The notes under the pieces were generated by a model. That model did not search any database. It had not been told where the DNA came from and saw nothing but the letters and a program-made list of their open reading frames with translations. The translations under genes and the position numbers were made by a program. 64,000 nt of DNA from Saprospiraceae bacterium (lineage in GTDB: Bacteria > Bacteroidota > Bacteroidia > Chitinophagales > Saprospiraceae), in assembly GCA_027488935.1 (NCBI GenBank), contig JAIYAP010000025.1, positions 50,912 through 114,911 on the forward strand, in the 5' to 3' direction. Shown here piece by piece: positions 46,301 to 54,270 of this stretch; position 1 is the first letter of the stretch; every line of letters begins with the position of its first letter.

Positions 46301-46747
46301 GGCGCATTCCCTACCGACCCGTATTCCCATACGCCTGCCGGAAAAGGCGCACAGCAACCCGGCATGACTGGTCAGGTAAAGGAAGATATTCTGAGCAGGT
46401 TCGGCGAGTTGGGCGTTTTTGTGAAAAACGGTCAACTGCATTTCAATCCCTGCCTGCTGCGGAAAAGCGAGTTCCTTGAGGAGGCTAAAATATTTGAATA
46501 CGTAGATGTCAATCAAGAACACCTTCAATTATCGCTCGAAAAAGGCGCTCTTTGTTTTACCTATTGCCAGGTGCCTGTGGTGTATAAGTTGACAACGGAG
46601 AACAGCCTGACAATTATGCATAAAAACGGCACATCCACTACCTTTAATGACTTGTTCCTGGATGAAAACAACAGCCGGGAAATATTTGAAAGGACTGGCG
46701 GCATCACCCAAATCAATGTTCAAATCAAAACGTCAATTTTGAAATAA
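43331..46747 (+). CDS. beta-1,3-glucan phosphorylase-like protein (GH149/GH161-like)
   Basis: This is a 1138-residue cytoplasmic protein without a signal peptide. The start (YTQIGVDRYFKISDSDALRPFFMS, then DHWMFISSNGGLSAGRKNADYALFPYYTDDK) and the middle (PILGQLPDVFSFF; FSRRHGDPSRPWNWFSI; NPWSYIGYWGDHQIIYLLKF; GGIWMNTQRPEWNDANNALVG) resemble the large inverting beta-glucan phosphorylases related to GH94. The size is that of the GH149 and GH161 families, which release glucose-1-phosphate from beta-1,3-oligoglucans. The aspartate in GYWGDHQ is in the place of the general acid. The neighbours (two GH17 enzymes and a sugar transporter) support a beta-1,3-glucan substrate. The next gene begins one base after the stop. 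Confidence 0.72.
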   Translation: MELQYTQIGVDRYFKISDSDALRPFFMSIVSDSDHWMFISSNGGLSAGRKNADYALFPYYTDDKITESAEITGSKSIFLVHHDDAQHIWEPFSNRYEGIYRTSRNLYKHIFGNKIIFEEINHDLQLTFQVAWNSSDKFGFVRKSRLTNNGPAEVNIAILDGIQNILPYGVPSSLQNSASNLVDAYKRSELDQSTGLGIYALSAIIVDKAEPSEAMKANVVWSHGLENPTYLLSALQLGAFRKGTPPRSEEDVKAEKGAYFLHKKISLPPHVEKAWMIVANVNQSHSAVAQLLAFIKNEKGLLQHVNEDIAAGTQRLVALNAAADGLQLSADHRRDTRHFSNVLFNIMRGGIFDHNYQIEKWDFSQYLAIANKTVFENATPILGQLPDVFSFFDVRKIAQQSEDAHFTRLCLEYMPLKFSRRHGDPSRPWNWFSINTRSEKDGSKILDYQGNWRDIFQNWEALAHAYPAFIESMVYKFLNATTFDGYNPYRVTKDGFDWETIEPDNPWSYIGYWGDHQIIYLLKFLEFMKNHNPGQLESLFDKECFVYANVPYRIKTYEDTLQNPKDTIEFDHAADEKVRLQKESLGADGTLLQDENGDIHTVTFVEKILATVLAKLSNFIPEGGIWMNTQRPEWNDANNALVGNGVSVVTLCYLRRFLYFFKKLLADSELEHAGISTELLVFFNSVSQTLKNHGHVLSGKINDTDRKRILDGLGKAGSAYRTHIYSQPFSGVKQAVSLDEIAQFFDLSLRYLEHTIDANKRPDHLYHAYNLMTPESGDKIAISWLSEMLEGQVAVLSSKYLSAQEALMLLDSLKQSKLFRPDQYSYLLYPNKDLPGFFEKNNLPKEAVGQSTLLAQLVSDGNADIIEMDINGVHHFNSNFKNANDLNAALNELSKTKYAPLVEKDKKRVQQIFEDIFNHKAFTGRSGTFFGYEGLGSIYWHMVSKLQLAVLECCLKAVDDGENPEVTSKLLEHYYEINEGIGVHKSPSLYGAFPTDPYSHTPAGKGAQQPGMTGQVKEDILSRFGELGVFVKNGQLHFNPCLLRKSEFLEEAKIFEYVDVNQEHLQLSLEKGALCFTYCQVPVVYKLTTENSLTIMHKNGTSTTFNDLFLDENNSREIFERTGGITQINVQIKTSILK

Positions 46748-46748
46748 T

Positions 46749-48047
46749 ATGAAAATCAGATGGCAAACATTGGCACTTGTGCTGGCACTGATATTCAATG
46801 GCGCATGCAGCAAAAGGGTAACACAAAATCAACAATCGCAACAACAAAATCAACAAGACGTGACAGCGAAAGACATCTTGGGCAACCCCAAATATTTGGC
46901 TATTTCTTACGGTGGTTATCGGGGAAAAAGCCGTGAATTGCCCTCAACGATAGCGCAATTGAAGGAGGACCTAAAAATCCTCTTCGCCATGAACATCAAA
47001 GTGCTGCGGACCTACAACACCAAGTTGGCAGAAGCCTCCGACTTGTTAAAGGCTATTCGCGAATTGAAACAAGAAAACCCCAATTTCGAGATGTATGTGA
47101 TGCTGGGCGCATGGATTGATTGTAAAAACGCCTGGATTACAGAGCCCCCCAACCATTATGAGGAAGAGGCCGAAAACAACGCTGCCGAAATTCAACGGGC
47201 AGTGGATATGGCCAATCAATACCCCGACATCGTAAAAATCATCGCCGTCGGCAACGAAGCGATGGTAAAATGGGCCGCCAATTACTTTGTGCAACCAGGT
47301 GTGATTCTAAAATATGTGAACCAACTGCAGGCGCTCAAGCAAGCAGGCAAACTACCCAAAGACCTGTGGATTACCAGTTCTGATAATTTCGCATCCTGGG
47401 GCGGAGGAGGTGCCGAATACCATGTCGAAGATTTAACAAAATTGCTCAAGGCGGTTGATTATGTGTCCATGCATACCTACCCGATGCATGACACCCATTA
47501 TAACCCTGAATTTTGGGGCAATTTCGAGGGCGAAGAAACATGGTCCGATTCTGCCAAAATTGCCGCCGCCATGGCCCGTGCCAGGGATTATGCCGTTTCG
47601 CAATACCAAAGCGTTGCAAAATATATGAAGGGATTGGGCATTGAAAAACCGATTCATATTGGTGAAACAGGTTGGGCCAGCGCATCCAATGAAAACTACG
47701 GGGCCGCCGGCTCCAAAGCGGCCGATGAATATAAGTCGGGAATTTATTACAACTTGATGCGGGAATGGACAAATCGGGAAGGTATCGCCTGTTTTTACTT
47801 CGAAGCGTTTGATGAAATCTGGAAAGACGCGGCCAATCCCGAAGGCTCGGAAAACCACTTTGGCTTGTTTACCCTTGACGGAAAGGCCAAGTATGCCGTG
47901 TGGGATTTGGTGGATAAGGGCGTTCTTAAAGGACTATCAAGAGACGGAAATCCCATTGTAAAAACGCATGGTGGAAACAAAGCCAAATTGCTCCAACAAG
48001 TACCGCTCCCTCCCGTAAAAAAAGGAAAGGCCGTTATTCGTAATTAA
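46749..48047 (+). CDS. GH17 beta-1,3-glucanase-like lipoprotein
   Basis: This is a 432-residue lipoprotein (signal with NGAC lipobox; about 20 glutamine- and asparagine-rich residues follow). The GH17 TIM barrel is clear: AISYGGYRGKSRE, KVLRTYN, the acid/base E170 in AVGNEAMVKW, DYVSMHTYPMHDTHYN, and the nucleophile E306 in HIGETGWASAS, then YFEAFDEIWK. GH17 enzymes cut or transfer beta-1,3-glucosyl links. As a lipoprotein it would work at the periplasm or surface, feeding oligosaccharides to the transporter encoded next. It follows the phosphorylase by one base, so the genes are one operon. Confidence 0.9.
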   Translation: MKIRWQTLALVLALIFNGACSKRVTQNQQSQQQNQQDVTAKDILGNPKYLAISYGGYRGKSRELPSTIAQLKEDLKILFAMNIKVLRTYNTKLAEASDLLKAIRELKQENPNFEMYVMLGAWIDCKNAWITEPPNHYEEEAENNAAEIQRAVDMANQYPDIVKIIAVGNEAMVKWAANYFVQPGVILKYVNQLQALKQAGKLPKDLWITSSDNFASWGGGGAEYHVEDLTKLLKAVDYVSMHTYPMHDTHYNPEFWGNFEGEETWSDSAKIAAAMARARDYAVSQYQSVAKYMKGLGIEKPIHIGETGWASASNENYGAAGSKAADEYKSGIYYNLMREWTNREGIACFYFEAFDEIWKDAANPEGSENHFGLFTLDGKAKYAVWDLVDKGVLKGLSRDGNPIVKTHGGNKAKLLQQVPLPPVKKGKAVIRN

Positions 48048-48100
48048 AAAGCATCGAAAATAAATTCAAATTATTTTGATTCATAAACGAAACACCAGCA

Positions 48101-49525
48101 ATGAATAATTCCACACCATCATCTCAAAAAGTGCCTTTCGGGCAAAAGGTTGCCTTCGGATTAGGCATGCTTGCCAATCAAATGTTCCCTGCCGCGTTGG
48201 GGATATTCATGGTTGTGCTGGTACAAGATTTAGGATTCCCGGGCTGGATGTGGGGCCTCCTGTTTTTCCTGCCCCGATTTTATGATTCCGTTATTGACGT
48301 TATTATGGGATTTGTCACGGACAATACCCGTTCAAAATGGGGAAGGCGCCGGCATTACGTCTTTATTGGTGCCATTATTCTGGGTATTTCGTTTGTGGCC
48401 ATGTGGCAATTGCACCGGGAAAACGGGGTGTCATACAACTTCGCTTACTTCCTTTTTTGGTCTTTTGTATTCTACACCGGATTGACCATTTTCAGTATTC
48501 CTTATGTTGCCATGGGCTATGAGATGAGCAATGATTTCCATGAACGCACCAATATCATGGCGGTGGCACAGTGGATTGGGCAATGGGCCTGGGTCATTGC
48601 GCCCTGGTTTTGGATTGTAATGTATGACCCAAGCTGGTTTGAAAATGCCGACACGGCGACCCGAACGCTCTCTGTATGGGTGGGAATAGGCTGTATGATT
48701 TTGGCCATGATACCCGCTATTTTTATCAAAAGCGAATCCACCAAAGACAATGATAGCCTTATTCCATTGAGTTTGAAAAACATTGGAGGCGGCCTTAGAG
48801 AAATATTGAACGGGTTCAAAGACGCTTTCAGGATTCATCCATTTAGAAAATTGTGCATTTCTACTTTTCTGATTTTTAATGCATTCAATACAGTAGCCTC
48901 TTTCTCTTTTTTCATCATTGTGTATTATTTGTTCAATGGAAACACCCAGGCAGCAGGCGTCTGGCCGACTTTATTTGGAAGCGTTGGCGCTTTGGTAACT
49001 ACGTTTGCGGTGATACCCACGGTGGCATGGATGTCAAAAAAAATGGGCAAGAAAAATGCCTTTATGCTCTCGCAAGGCATTTCCATCATCGGTTATATCT
49101 TGTTTTGGTTCCTCTTCGTGCCTGGCAAGCCCTACATGTACATGTTCGCACTTCCGTTCTTTTCCTTCGGCATTGGCAGTTTGTTCACCCTGATGATGTC
49201 TATGACAGCCGATGTGTGCGATTTGGATGAACTGAATACCGGCAAAAGGCGGGAAGGTATTTTCGGCGCTATTTACTGGTGGATGGTGAAACTTGGCTTT
49301 GCCATTGCCGGATTGCTGAGCGGCGCTATTATGAGCTATGTCGGATTTGTCCCCGATGCTGATACCCAGCCGGAAGGCGCCTTAACAGGATTAAGGTTGT
49401 TTTTTTCCCTGGTTCCCATTATAGGTACCCTGATTGCCATGTGGATCATGAGCGATTATGACGTGACCGAAGCGCGCGCGCAAGAAATACGCGCAGCCAT
49501 AGAACAGAAAAAAGCAGTTTCTTAA
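48101..49525 (+). CDS. MFS sugar transporter (GPH cation symporter type)
   Basis: This is a 474-residue membrane protein with about 12 helices. Between helices 2 and 3 it has the motif GFVTDNTRSKWGRRRHYVFIG, typical of the GPH/MelB-type glycoside-cation symporters. A second similar loop is SMTADVCDLDELNTGKRREGIFGAIYWWMVKLG. It probably brings beta-1,3-oligoglucans across the inner membrane. It is placed between the two GH17 genes with gaps of 53 and 17 bases. Confidence 0.9.
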   Translation: MNNSTPSSQKVPFGQKVAFGLGMLANQMFPAALGIFMVVLVQDLGFPGWMWGLLFFLPRFYDSVIDVIMGFVTDNTRSKWGRRRHYVFIGAIILGISFVAMWQLHRENGVSYNFAYFLFWSFVFYTGLTIFSIPYVAMGYEMSNDFHERTNIMAVAQWIGQWAWVIAPWFWIVMYDPSWFENADTATRTLSVWVGIGCMILAMIPAIFIKSESTKDNDSLIPLSLKNIGGGLREILNGFKDAFRIHPFRKLCISTFLIFNAFNTVASFSFFIIVYYLFNGNTQAAGVWPTLFGSVGALVTTFAVIPTVAWMSKKMGKKNAFMLSQGISIIGYILFWFLFVPGKPYMYMFALPFFSFGIGSLFTLMMSMTADVCDLDELNTGKRREGIFGAIYWWMVKLGFAIAGLLSGAIMSYVGFVPDADTQPEGALTGLRLFFSLVPIIGTLIAMWIMSDYDVTEARAQEIRAAIEQKKAVS

Positions 49526-49542
49526 ACCCATACCAATACACT

Positions 49543-50427
49543 ATGTCAGTCAAACTTGGAAAATACTTAGCCCTTTCGGGAACAGACTATTCCGGCAAAT
49601 CGCCCGAACAGATTCAAAACCTGTTTCGGCAGACCCTCGAAGCCGGTACACATGGCCTCTGCTATAGTGCATACGAAGAAGGCCAAAAGCCAGGCGATAT
49701 TTTAACCATTGAACAAATTCGGCGGCGGATGGAAATCATCGCTCCTTACACGAAATGGGTGCGCTCGTTTTCCTGTATTGAAGGCAATGAATTAGTGCCC
49801 CAGGTAGCCCGCGAATTCGGATTAAAAACCCTGGTCGGCGCCTGGTTGGGAAAAGATAAAGACCTGAACGAGCAGGAAATAGCTGGTCTGATTCAATTAG
49901 CCAAAGCAGGAGATGTAGACATTGCTGCCGTCGGCAACGAAGTGCTCTACCGGAATGACCTGAGCGAAGCGGAACTGCTGGAGTACATCCACCGGGTGAA
50001 AAACGCCATCCCAGAGGTACAAACCGGCTATGTGGATGCCTATTACGAATTTAGCGCCTGCCCCAACATCACCGCGGCCTGCGATGTCATTTTGTCCAAT
50101 TGCTATCCGTTTTGGGAGGGTTGCCACTTAGATTATTCCTTGGTATACATGAAACAAATGTACCAACAGGCTATGCTGGCTGCCAAAGGCAAAAAAGTGA
50201 TCATCACGGAGACGGGCTGGCCGAGTCAGGGAAAAAATTTCGAAAGCTCCGAGCCTTCCGCAGTAAATGCCATGAAATATTTTATCAACACCCAACAATG
50301 GGCCAAAGAGGAAGGCATCGAAGTTTTTTATTTCTCCTCCTTCGATGAGTCCTGGAAAGTAGGCACAGAGGGCGATGTAGGCGCTTATTGGGGTTTATGG
50401 GATATGCACCAAAACCTTAAATTTTAA
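49543..50427 (+). CDS. GH17 beta-1,3-glucan-active enzyme, cytoplasmic
   Basis: This is a 294-residue GH17 domain without a signal peptide. The catalytic acid is E133 in AAVGNEVLYR, and the nucleophile E223 is in VIITETGWPSQGK; SNCYPFWEG and FYFSSFDESWK complete the barrel. Its cytoplasmic location suits trimming of imported oligosaccharides together with the phosphorylase. It is the last gene of the operon; the distance to the MFS gene is 17 bases. Confidence 0.9.
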   Translation: MSVKLGKYLALSGTDYSGKSPEQIQNLFRQTLEAGTHGLCYSAYEEGQKPGDILTIEQIRRRMEIIAPYTKWVRSFSCIEGNELVPQVAREFGLKTLVGAWLGKDKDLNEQEIAGLIQLAKAGDVDIAAVGNEVLYRNDLSEAELLEYIHRVKNAIPEVQTGYVDAYYEFSACPNITAACDVILSNCYPFWEGCHLDYSLVYMKQMYQQAMLAAKGKKVIITETGWPSQGKNFESSEPSAVNAMKYFINTQQWAKEEGIEVFYFSSFDESWKVGTEGDVGAYWGLWDMHQNLKF

Positions 50428-50594
50428 TCAGGGCACCAAACTTACTTTAACGCCGAATAGCTTGATGCCCAATACTGGACTGGCGATAAGAAGTTGCTTA
50501 AAGGACTAACCAGCCTGGGTTTTACGAAAGGAGTGACAAATGATGAAATATATAATCTGCTTCAAAATACTGATAACAAATAATATATAAGCAG

Positions 50595-50655
50595 ACGCCA
50601 TCAAGGCACACCTGCCCATGCACATTAAGCACTGGCAGGTGTGCTAAAGTTGGCA
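50595..50655 (+). repeat. attC-like site S12
   Basis: Perfect 11-bp arms GCACACCTGCC and GGCAGGTGTGC (50606-50616 and 50634-50644) enclose CATGCACATTAAGCACT. GTTGGC follows at 50649-50654, as after S3. The apex differs from the CCTAA type. Confidence 0.65.
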
Positions 50656-51106
50656 CCAATAAAAGAGGTAGACGAGCGCGCGGCACGAATAGCGGATTAT
50701 TGACCGCGACGACTGCGATAAAATTGATTATCAGCGATTTTCGGCATACGCGAGTAGAAGGTAAAAACAAACCCGTGCTTTTGATGATAAGCAGGGATCA
50801 AGCGGTGTATGACCGAAATTATCGGAGAACAAGTCCTGAAGCTGGACAAGAAAGAGCCGTAGCTGGATGCGCATTTTGTATTGTCCAGAATTTGGCTTTC
50901 AAATATTGCGTACTTCGCATTTTGTATTGTTGCTAAAGTCATCGCGCAGCACAACTTGCTTCAACCTGTTCATTATCAGGTTAGTAAAATAATAATGCGT
51001 AAATGCTTGGAGATTTGGGCGGTTGATTTATCTTTGCCAAAAGCGTACAAGAGGTGCGCATATTTACGTGTTGGACAAAATTGTGCACCTCCCGTTCAGA
51101 CAACCA

Positions 51107-51173
51107 GTTTTTCTGTACCTTTGAAAAGTCGTGTCAATTAAATTGAAAGGACTTTTCAAAGGTACAGAAAAAC
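51107..51173. repeat. 24-bp perfect inverted repeat upstream of the AraC gene
   Basis: 51107-51130 and 51150-51173 are perfectly complementary (GTTTTTCTGTACC at one outer end). The 19-base loop holds TCAAT-TAA-ATTGA, a further stem. It lies about 150 bases before the AraC start. It could be a MITE, a bidirectional terminator or a recombination site. Confidence 0.75.
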
Positions 51174-51324
51174 CGCGAAAAAAACCAACATAAATCACCC
51201 ATTTATGTAAGTTTTTTTCGCTTTTGTTATCTTCACTGGATTGAGTCGGTTTTAATAAGGGGGTAAGGCGCGCACGACTTCGTCCAACAAGGGCAGGCTA
51301 AATTGACAATCGATAAATCAGTGC

Positions 51325-52209
51325 ATGAAAGAAATGAATCATCCATCAAAGCAAAATACAGAGAAGGGAATGCTTCCAGTGCATTCTCTTGATAATGATT
51401 CCAAGCAAATAAATATTTTACCACTCGACCACAATAATCCCTACGAATTTAAAAGAGAGCATCGGCATACCTATTTTGAGATTATGTTAATTGAACAGGG
51501 CGGATGTAATCAGCTTATTGATTTCAAAAATTATGTTGGACATGACTTCAGTTGTTACATTATTTGTCCACAACAAATTCATTTAATGAGCAGGAATAAT
51601 TCATCCGGTACTCTTGTTCAATTTACTGAAGATCGAATCAGCTCAACTGAACTAAGAGCATCGTTAAGGCAGCTTTTGTTTTATGAAAACTCAGCAATAA
51701 TTTTTGAAAAACGGCCAGATCTATTTGATGAACTTCAATTACTCCTAAACATTTTGAGCAAACATCTTGGTAAAAATGACGGTGCTAATAATCAAGTTGC
51801 TGCTCATCTTCTGCAAAGTATAATTTCTATAATCCTTGAGCACACCCGTTTAAATGATAATTCCGAAAAGGATTTCGTCAAAAAGATATTAATAGATTTC
51901 TATCTCTTACTCGAGATTCATTATTCCGAAAATGTTGGCGTTCAGTTTTTTATAGATAAACTTGGCTGCACCGAGAAAAAACTTGCAGAAACAACGAAAA
52001 AGCATACCGGGTTGAGTCCGCTGCAAGTCATTCACAACAGAATTTTACTTGAGGCTAAACGTTTATTGTTGTTTGAAGAAAGAACGCATAAAGAAATAGC
52101 TTATCAACTTGGTTTTGATTCTCCTGCTTCATTTTCAAGCTTTATAAAGTCTAAAACTGGCCTGGCTCCAATAGAGTTGACAAAACAGTTGGCTGAAATT
52201 CATAAGTAA
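51325..52209 (+). CDS. AraC family transcriptional regulator
   Basis: This is a 294-residue protein. The N-terminal cupin-like part has EHRHTYFEIMLIEQGGCNQLID and CPQQIHLM, a likely small-ligand pocket. The C-terminal double helix-turn-helix has VQFFIDKLGCTEKKLAETTKK, SPLQVIHNRILLEAKRLL and KEIAYQLGFDSPASFSSFIK. It is followed after 118 bases by the secreted dioxygenase on the same strand, a likely regulatory target. Confidence 0.92.
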   Translation: MKEMNHPSKQNTEKGMLPVHSLDNDSKQINILPLDHNNPYEFKREHRHTYFEIMLIEQGGCNQLIDFKNYVGHDFSCYIICPQQIHLMSRNNSSGTLVQFTEDRISSTELRASLRQLLFYENSAIIFEKRPDLFDELQLLLNILSKHLGKNDGANNQVAAHLLQSIISIILEHTRLNDNSEKDFVKKILIDFYLLLEIHYSENVGVQFFIDKLGCTEKKLAETTKKHTGLSPLQVIHNRILLEAKRLLLFEERTHKEIAYQLGFDSPASFSSFIKSKTGLAPIELTKQLAEIHK

Positions 52210-52248
52210 TTGTCGGTTTTTCCTAACATCTGATCAAATCAACAGGGG

Positions 52249-52256
52249 TACCTTTG
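52249..52256 (+). promoter_or_regulatory. candidate -7 element of the dioxygenase gene
   Basis: TACCTTTG fits TAnnTTTG and lies 71 bases before the start codon. No TTG is at the usual distance, so activation by the AraC protein would make sense. Confidence 0.35.
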
Positions 52257-52327
52257 TCTCAACAAAAAAGGCAAAACAGGAAAGCCGATTAATTTCCTAA
52301 TAATGATTAACTAAAAACTTATTTATC

Positions 52328-53275
52328 ATGGAAAAAGAACTTGAAACCAATTCGCGAAGATATTTTTTGCGAAACACCACCCTTGTCGCACTTTCTACCA
52401 GTCTTATGCCCTTGAAAGGGATGGCTAATGTTTTAGGACAGAATAAGAGTTCAGTCGTTTGCAATGAAACTACCCTTGACCTATACGGACAAGGACCATT
52501 TTATACAGCTAATGCCCCGGAAATTGCGATCAATCAACTTGCCGATCTAAATGAGACAGGCATAAGACTCATCATCACAGGAGTAGTAAAAACGCTAGAT
52601 TGCACGCAAGTGATTCCGAATACCCTTATTGATATATGGCACGCCAACAATGCCGGGACATACGACAACACAGGTTTTAATCTGAGAGGAAAAACCTATT
52701 CAAATGCACAGGGCTATTATGTTTTCGAGACGATTCTTCCAGGTAAATACCTCAATGGTGCAAGCTATCGTCCGAGACACATACATTTTAAAATAACTCC
52801 TCCGGGATTCCCAACGCTTATTACCCAGCTCTATTTTGAAGGTGATACAGATATCCCTGGCGATGCAGCAGCTTCAGTCACCTCCGGGAACTTTGACGCT
52901 ACTTCGCGCATCATTCCCATAACCTTGAATTCGGACGGGAAATACGAAGGCACTTGGGATATCGTTCTTAATGGAGACGGAATAACCGGTGTTCAGGACA
53001 TCAATCTCAATAAAGGAATTATCTATTCTGCTTCACCCAATCCGTTCACGAATAGTGTTGAGTTCAACTATGGAATTTATAATGCATCCTCCGTTACAAT
53101 TCAGATATTTGACTTGGAAGGTGTGATGGTCGCCACCTTAGATGAATCATTTCAGCAAGCACAGAAATACAGTGCAACCTGGACACCCGACCCCAACCTG
53201 CCAGCGGGTATTTACTTTTCCGCATTAAAAATCAATGATTTACATGTTCATTATTTGAAGCTGATGAAGGTTTAA
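52328..53275 (+). CDS. intradiol ring-cleavage dioxygenase with T9SS C-terminal domain
   Basis: This is a 315-residue protein. Residues 9-16 (SRRYFLRN) followed by a hydrophobic stretch look like a twin-arginine signal. The dioxygenase domain has the iron ligands of the protocatechuate-3,4-dioxygenase family in order: Y112 (NNAGTYDN), Y147, H151 and H153 (SYRPRHIHFKI). Residues about 228-315 are a T9SS type A sorting domain (IYSASPNPFTNSVEFNYGIY, then TWTPDPNLPAGIYFSALKIN). It would use ferric iron to open catechol-like rings, at the cell surface or outside. The combination of a Tat-like signal with a T9SS domain is uncommon. Confidence 0.85.
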   Translation: MEKELETNSRRYFLRNTTLVALSTSLMPLKGMANVLGQNKSSVVCNETTLDLYGQGPFYTANAPEIAINQLADLNETGIRLIITGVVKTLDCTQVIPNTLIDIWHANNAGTYDNTGFNLRGKTYSNAQGYYVFETILPGKYLNGASYRPRHIHFKITPPGFPTLITQLYFEGDTDIPGDAAASVTSGNFDATSRIIPITLNSDGKYEGTWDIVLNGDGITGVQDINLNKGIIYSASPNPFTNSVEFNYGIYNASSVTIQIFDLEGVMVATLDESFQQAQKYSATWTPDPNLPAGIYFSALKINDLHVHYLKLMKV

Positions 53276-53382
53276 TTAACCAATGCAACACCAACTTAGT
53301 AACAAAAAAATAAAAAAAGTGGAGACCCGAACCTACTTTAAAAAACGGAATTTCAGTAAAAAATAACAAAAGGAAAAATAAT

Positions 53383-53871
53383 ATGTACCAATACACTTTT
53401 AGATTACTTCTGTTAGTTATTTTTTTCTTGTTTAATTTCCCCAAAAAGGGAATTGGTCAAGAAATACTTAAGGATACAATTTCAACTTCTGAGAAAAATA
53501 ATATTCAAAAAAACAATTCATTGATTTTGTCAGGAAAATACAAATTAAAATACTCTAATACTTTAAAAAATAGAAAGTGGAAACCTGCAAAATCTGTGGG
53601 TTTAGATTTTGTTCCAAATACCTACCTCTATGGTGTAGAAATGTTAGTTTTTAATTCAGAATTATCTGAAGTCAAATTATGTACAGTTTCATCAATTTCT
53701 GGATTACCAAATCCAGAAATTGGAAGTTATCATTTTGATATCAAAGGAAAGGAGTTGACAGTATTCTATGGTGATAAAAATATTAAATATTTAATTGTAA
53801 GACGCACAAAATCAAGGATAGTTTTAGAAGATCTTGTTACTAAAAGACGGTGGGCTTTTTATAAAGATTAA
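53383..53871 (+). CDS. secreted protein of unknown function
   Basis: This is a 162-residue protein with a signal peptide (FRLLLLVIFFLFNFPKKGIGQ). The mature part is a small beta-rich domain with SLILSGKYKLKYSNTLKN, YLYGVEMLVFNSEL and GKELTVFYGDKNIKYLIVRR. It is AT-rich, with many lysines. I do not recognise a family. It is the last gene before site S10 and may form a cassette of its own. Confidence 0.65.
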   Translation: MYQYTFRLLLLVIFFLFNFPKKGIGQEILKDTISTSEKNNIQKNNSLILSGKYKLKYSNTLKNRKWKPAKSVGLDFVPNTYLYGVEMLVFNSELSEVKLCTVSSISGLPNPEIGSYHFDIKGKELTVFYGDKNIKYLIVRRTKSRIVLEDLVTKRRWAFYKD

Positions 53872-53967
53872 TTGGCATTTTACATATTATTTAATCTAAT
53901 TAATGTTTTGAAAATTACCTAAACTATCTTTTTACGAGTTGAGAAGAGCAAATTGAAAAACAACGAA

Positions 53968-54101
53968 CCGCTAACATCGGTTTGGCAATATGGCGGAAGA
54001 TGTGCTTCTATGAAACATTTGTGCAAAGTTCAACATTAGGAATTCTAATGAACATTTGTGCTGAAAATCCGCCACATCGCCAAGCTGAAGACCGTTAGCA
54101 T
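53968..54101 (+). repeat. attC-like site S10 (long-loop type)
   Basis: GCTAAC (53970-53975) and GTTAGC (54094-54099) are perfect inverted border motifs. The stems TTTGGC/GCCAAG and GGCGGA/TCCGCC are separated by unpaired AATAT and ACATC, as in S11. The apical part has two ACATTTGTGC copies and a TTAGGAATTCTAA palindrome. Confidence 0.8.
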
Positions 54102-54270
54102 AATGGATATGATCATGGTATCCACCAAGCTTTGACGAACAGTGAACTGGCGGGCGAAAATTTGAAGGGTCAGAATGGACGTAAGAGGAAAATTGGTCGT
54201 CGAACCTGCTTTATATGCGACAGGATCAATAACTTAGCGCAATCGCTCGCGGCATCGGATAAATAATAAT
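54097..54270 (+). repeat. non-coding cassette, copy 2
   Basis: The counterpart of 27736-27912. Shared words include CTTTGACG, GAACTGGCG and GATCAATAACTTAGCGCA. As in copy 1, it lies between a long-loop site (S10) and a CCTAA-type site (S7). Confidence 0.7.

Larger units (their letters stand above)
50428..51324. other. 900-base gene-poor region with site S12 and a long inverted repeat
   Basis: I see no supported gene. It holds site S12 (50595-50655), a leader starting TTGGCACCAATAA like the one after S3, fragments without intact frames (e.g. GCATTTTGTATTGT twice near 50870 and 50920), and the 24-bp inverted repeat at 51107-51173. Confidence 0.6.
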
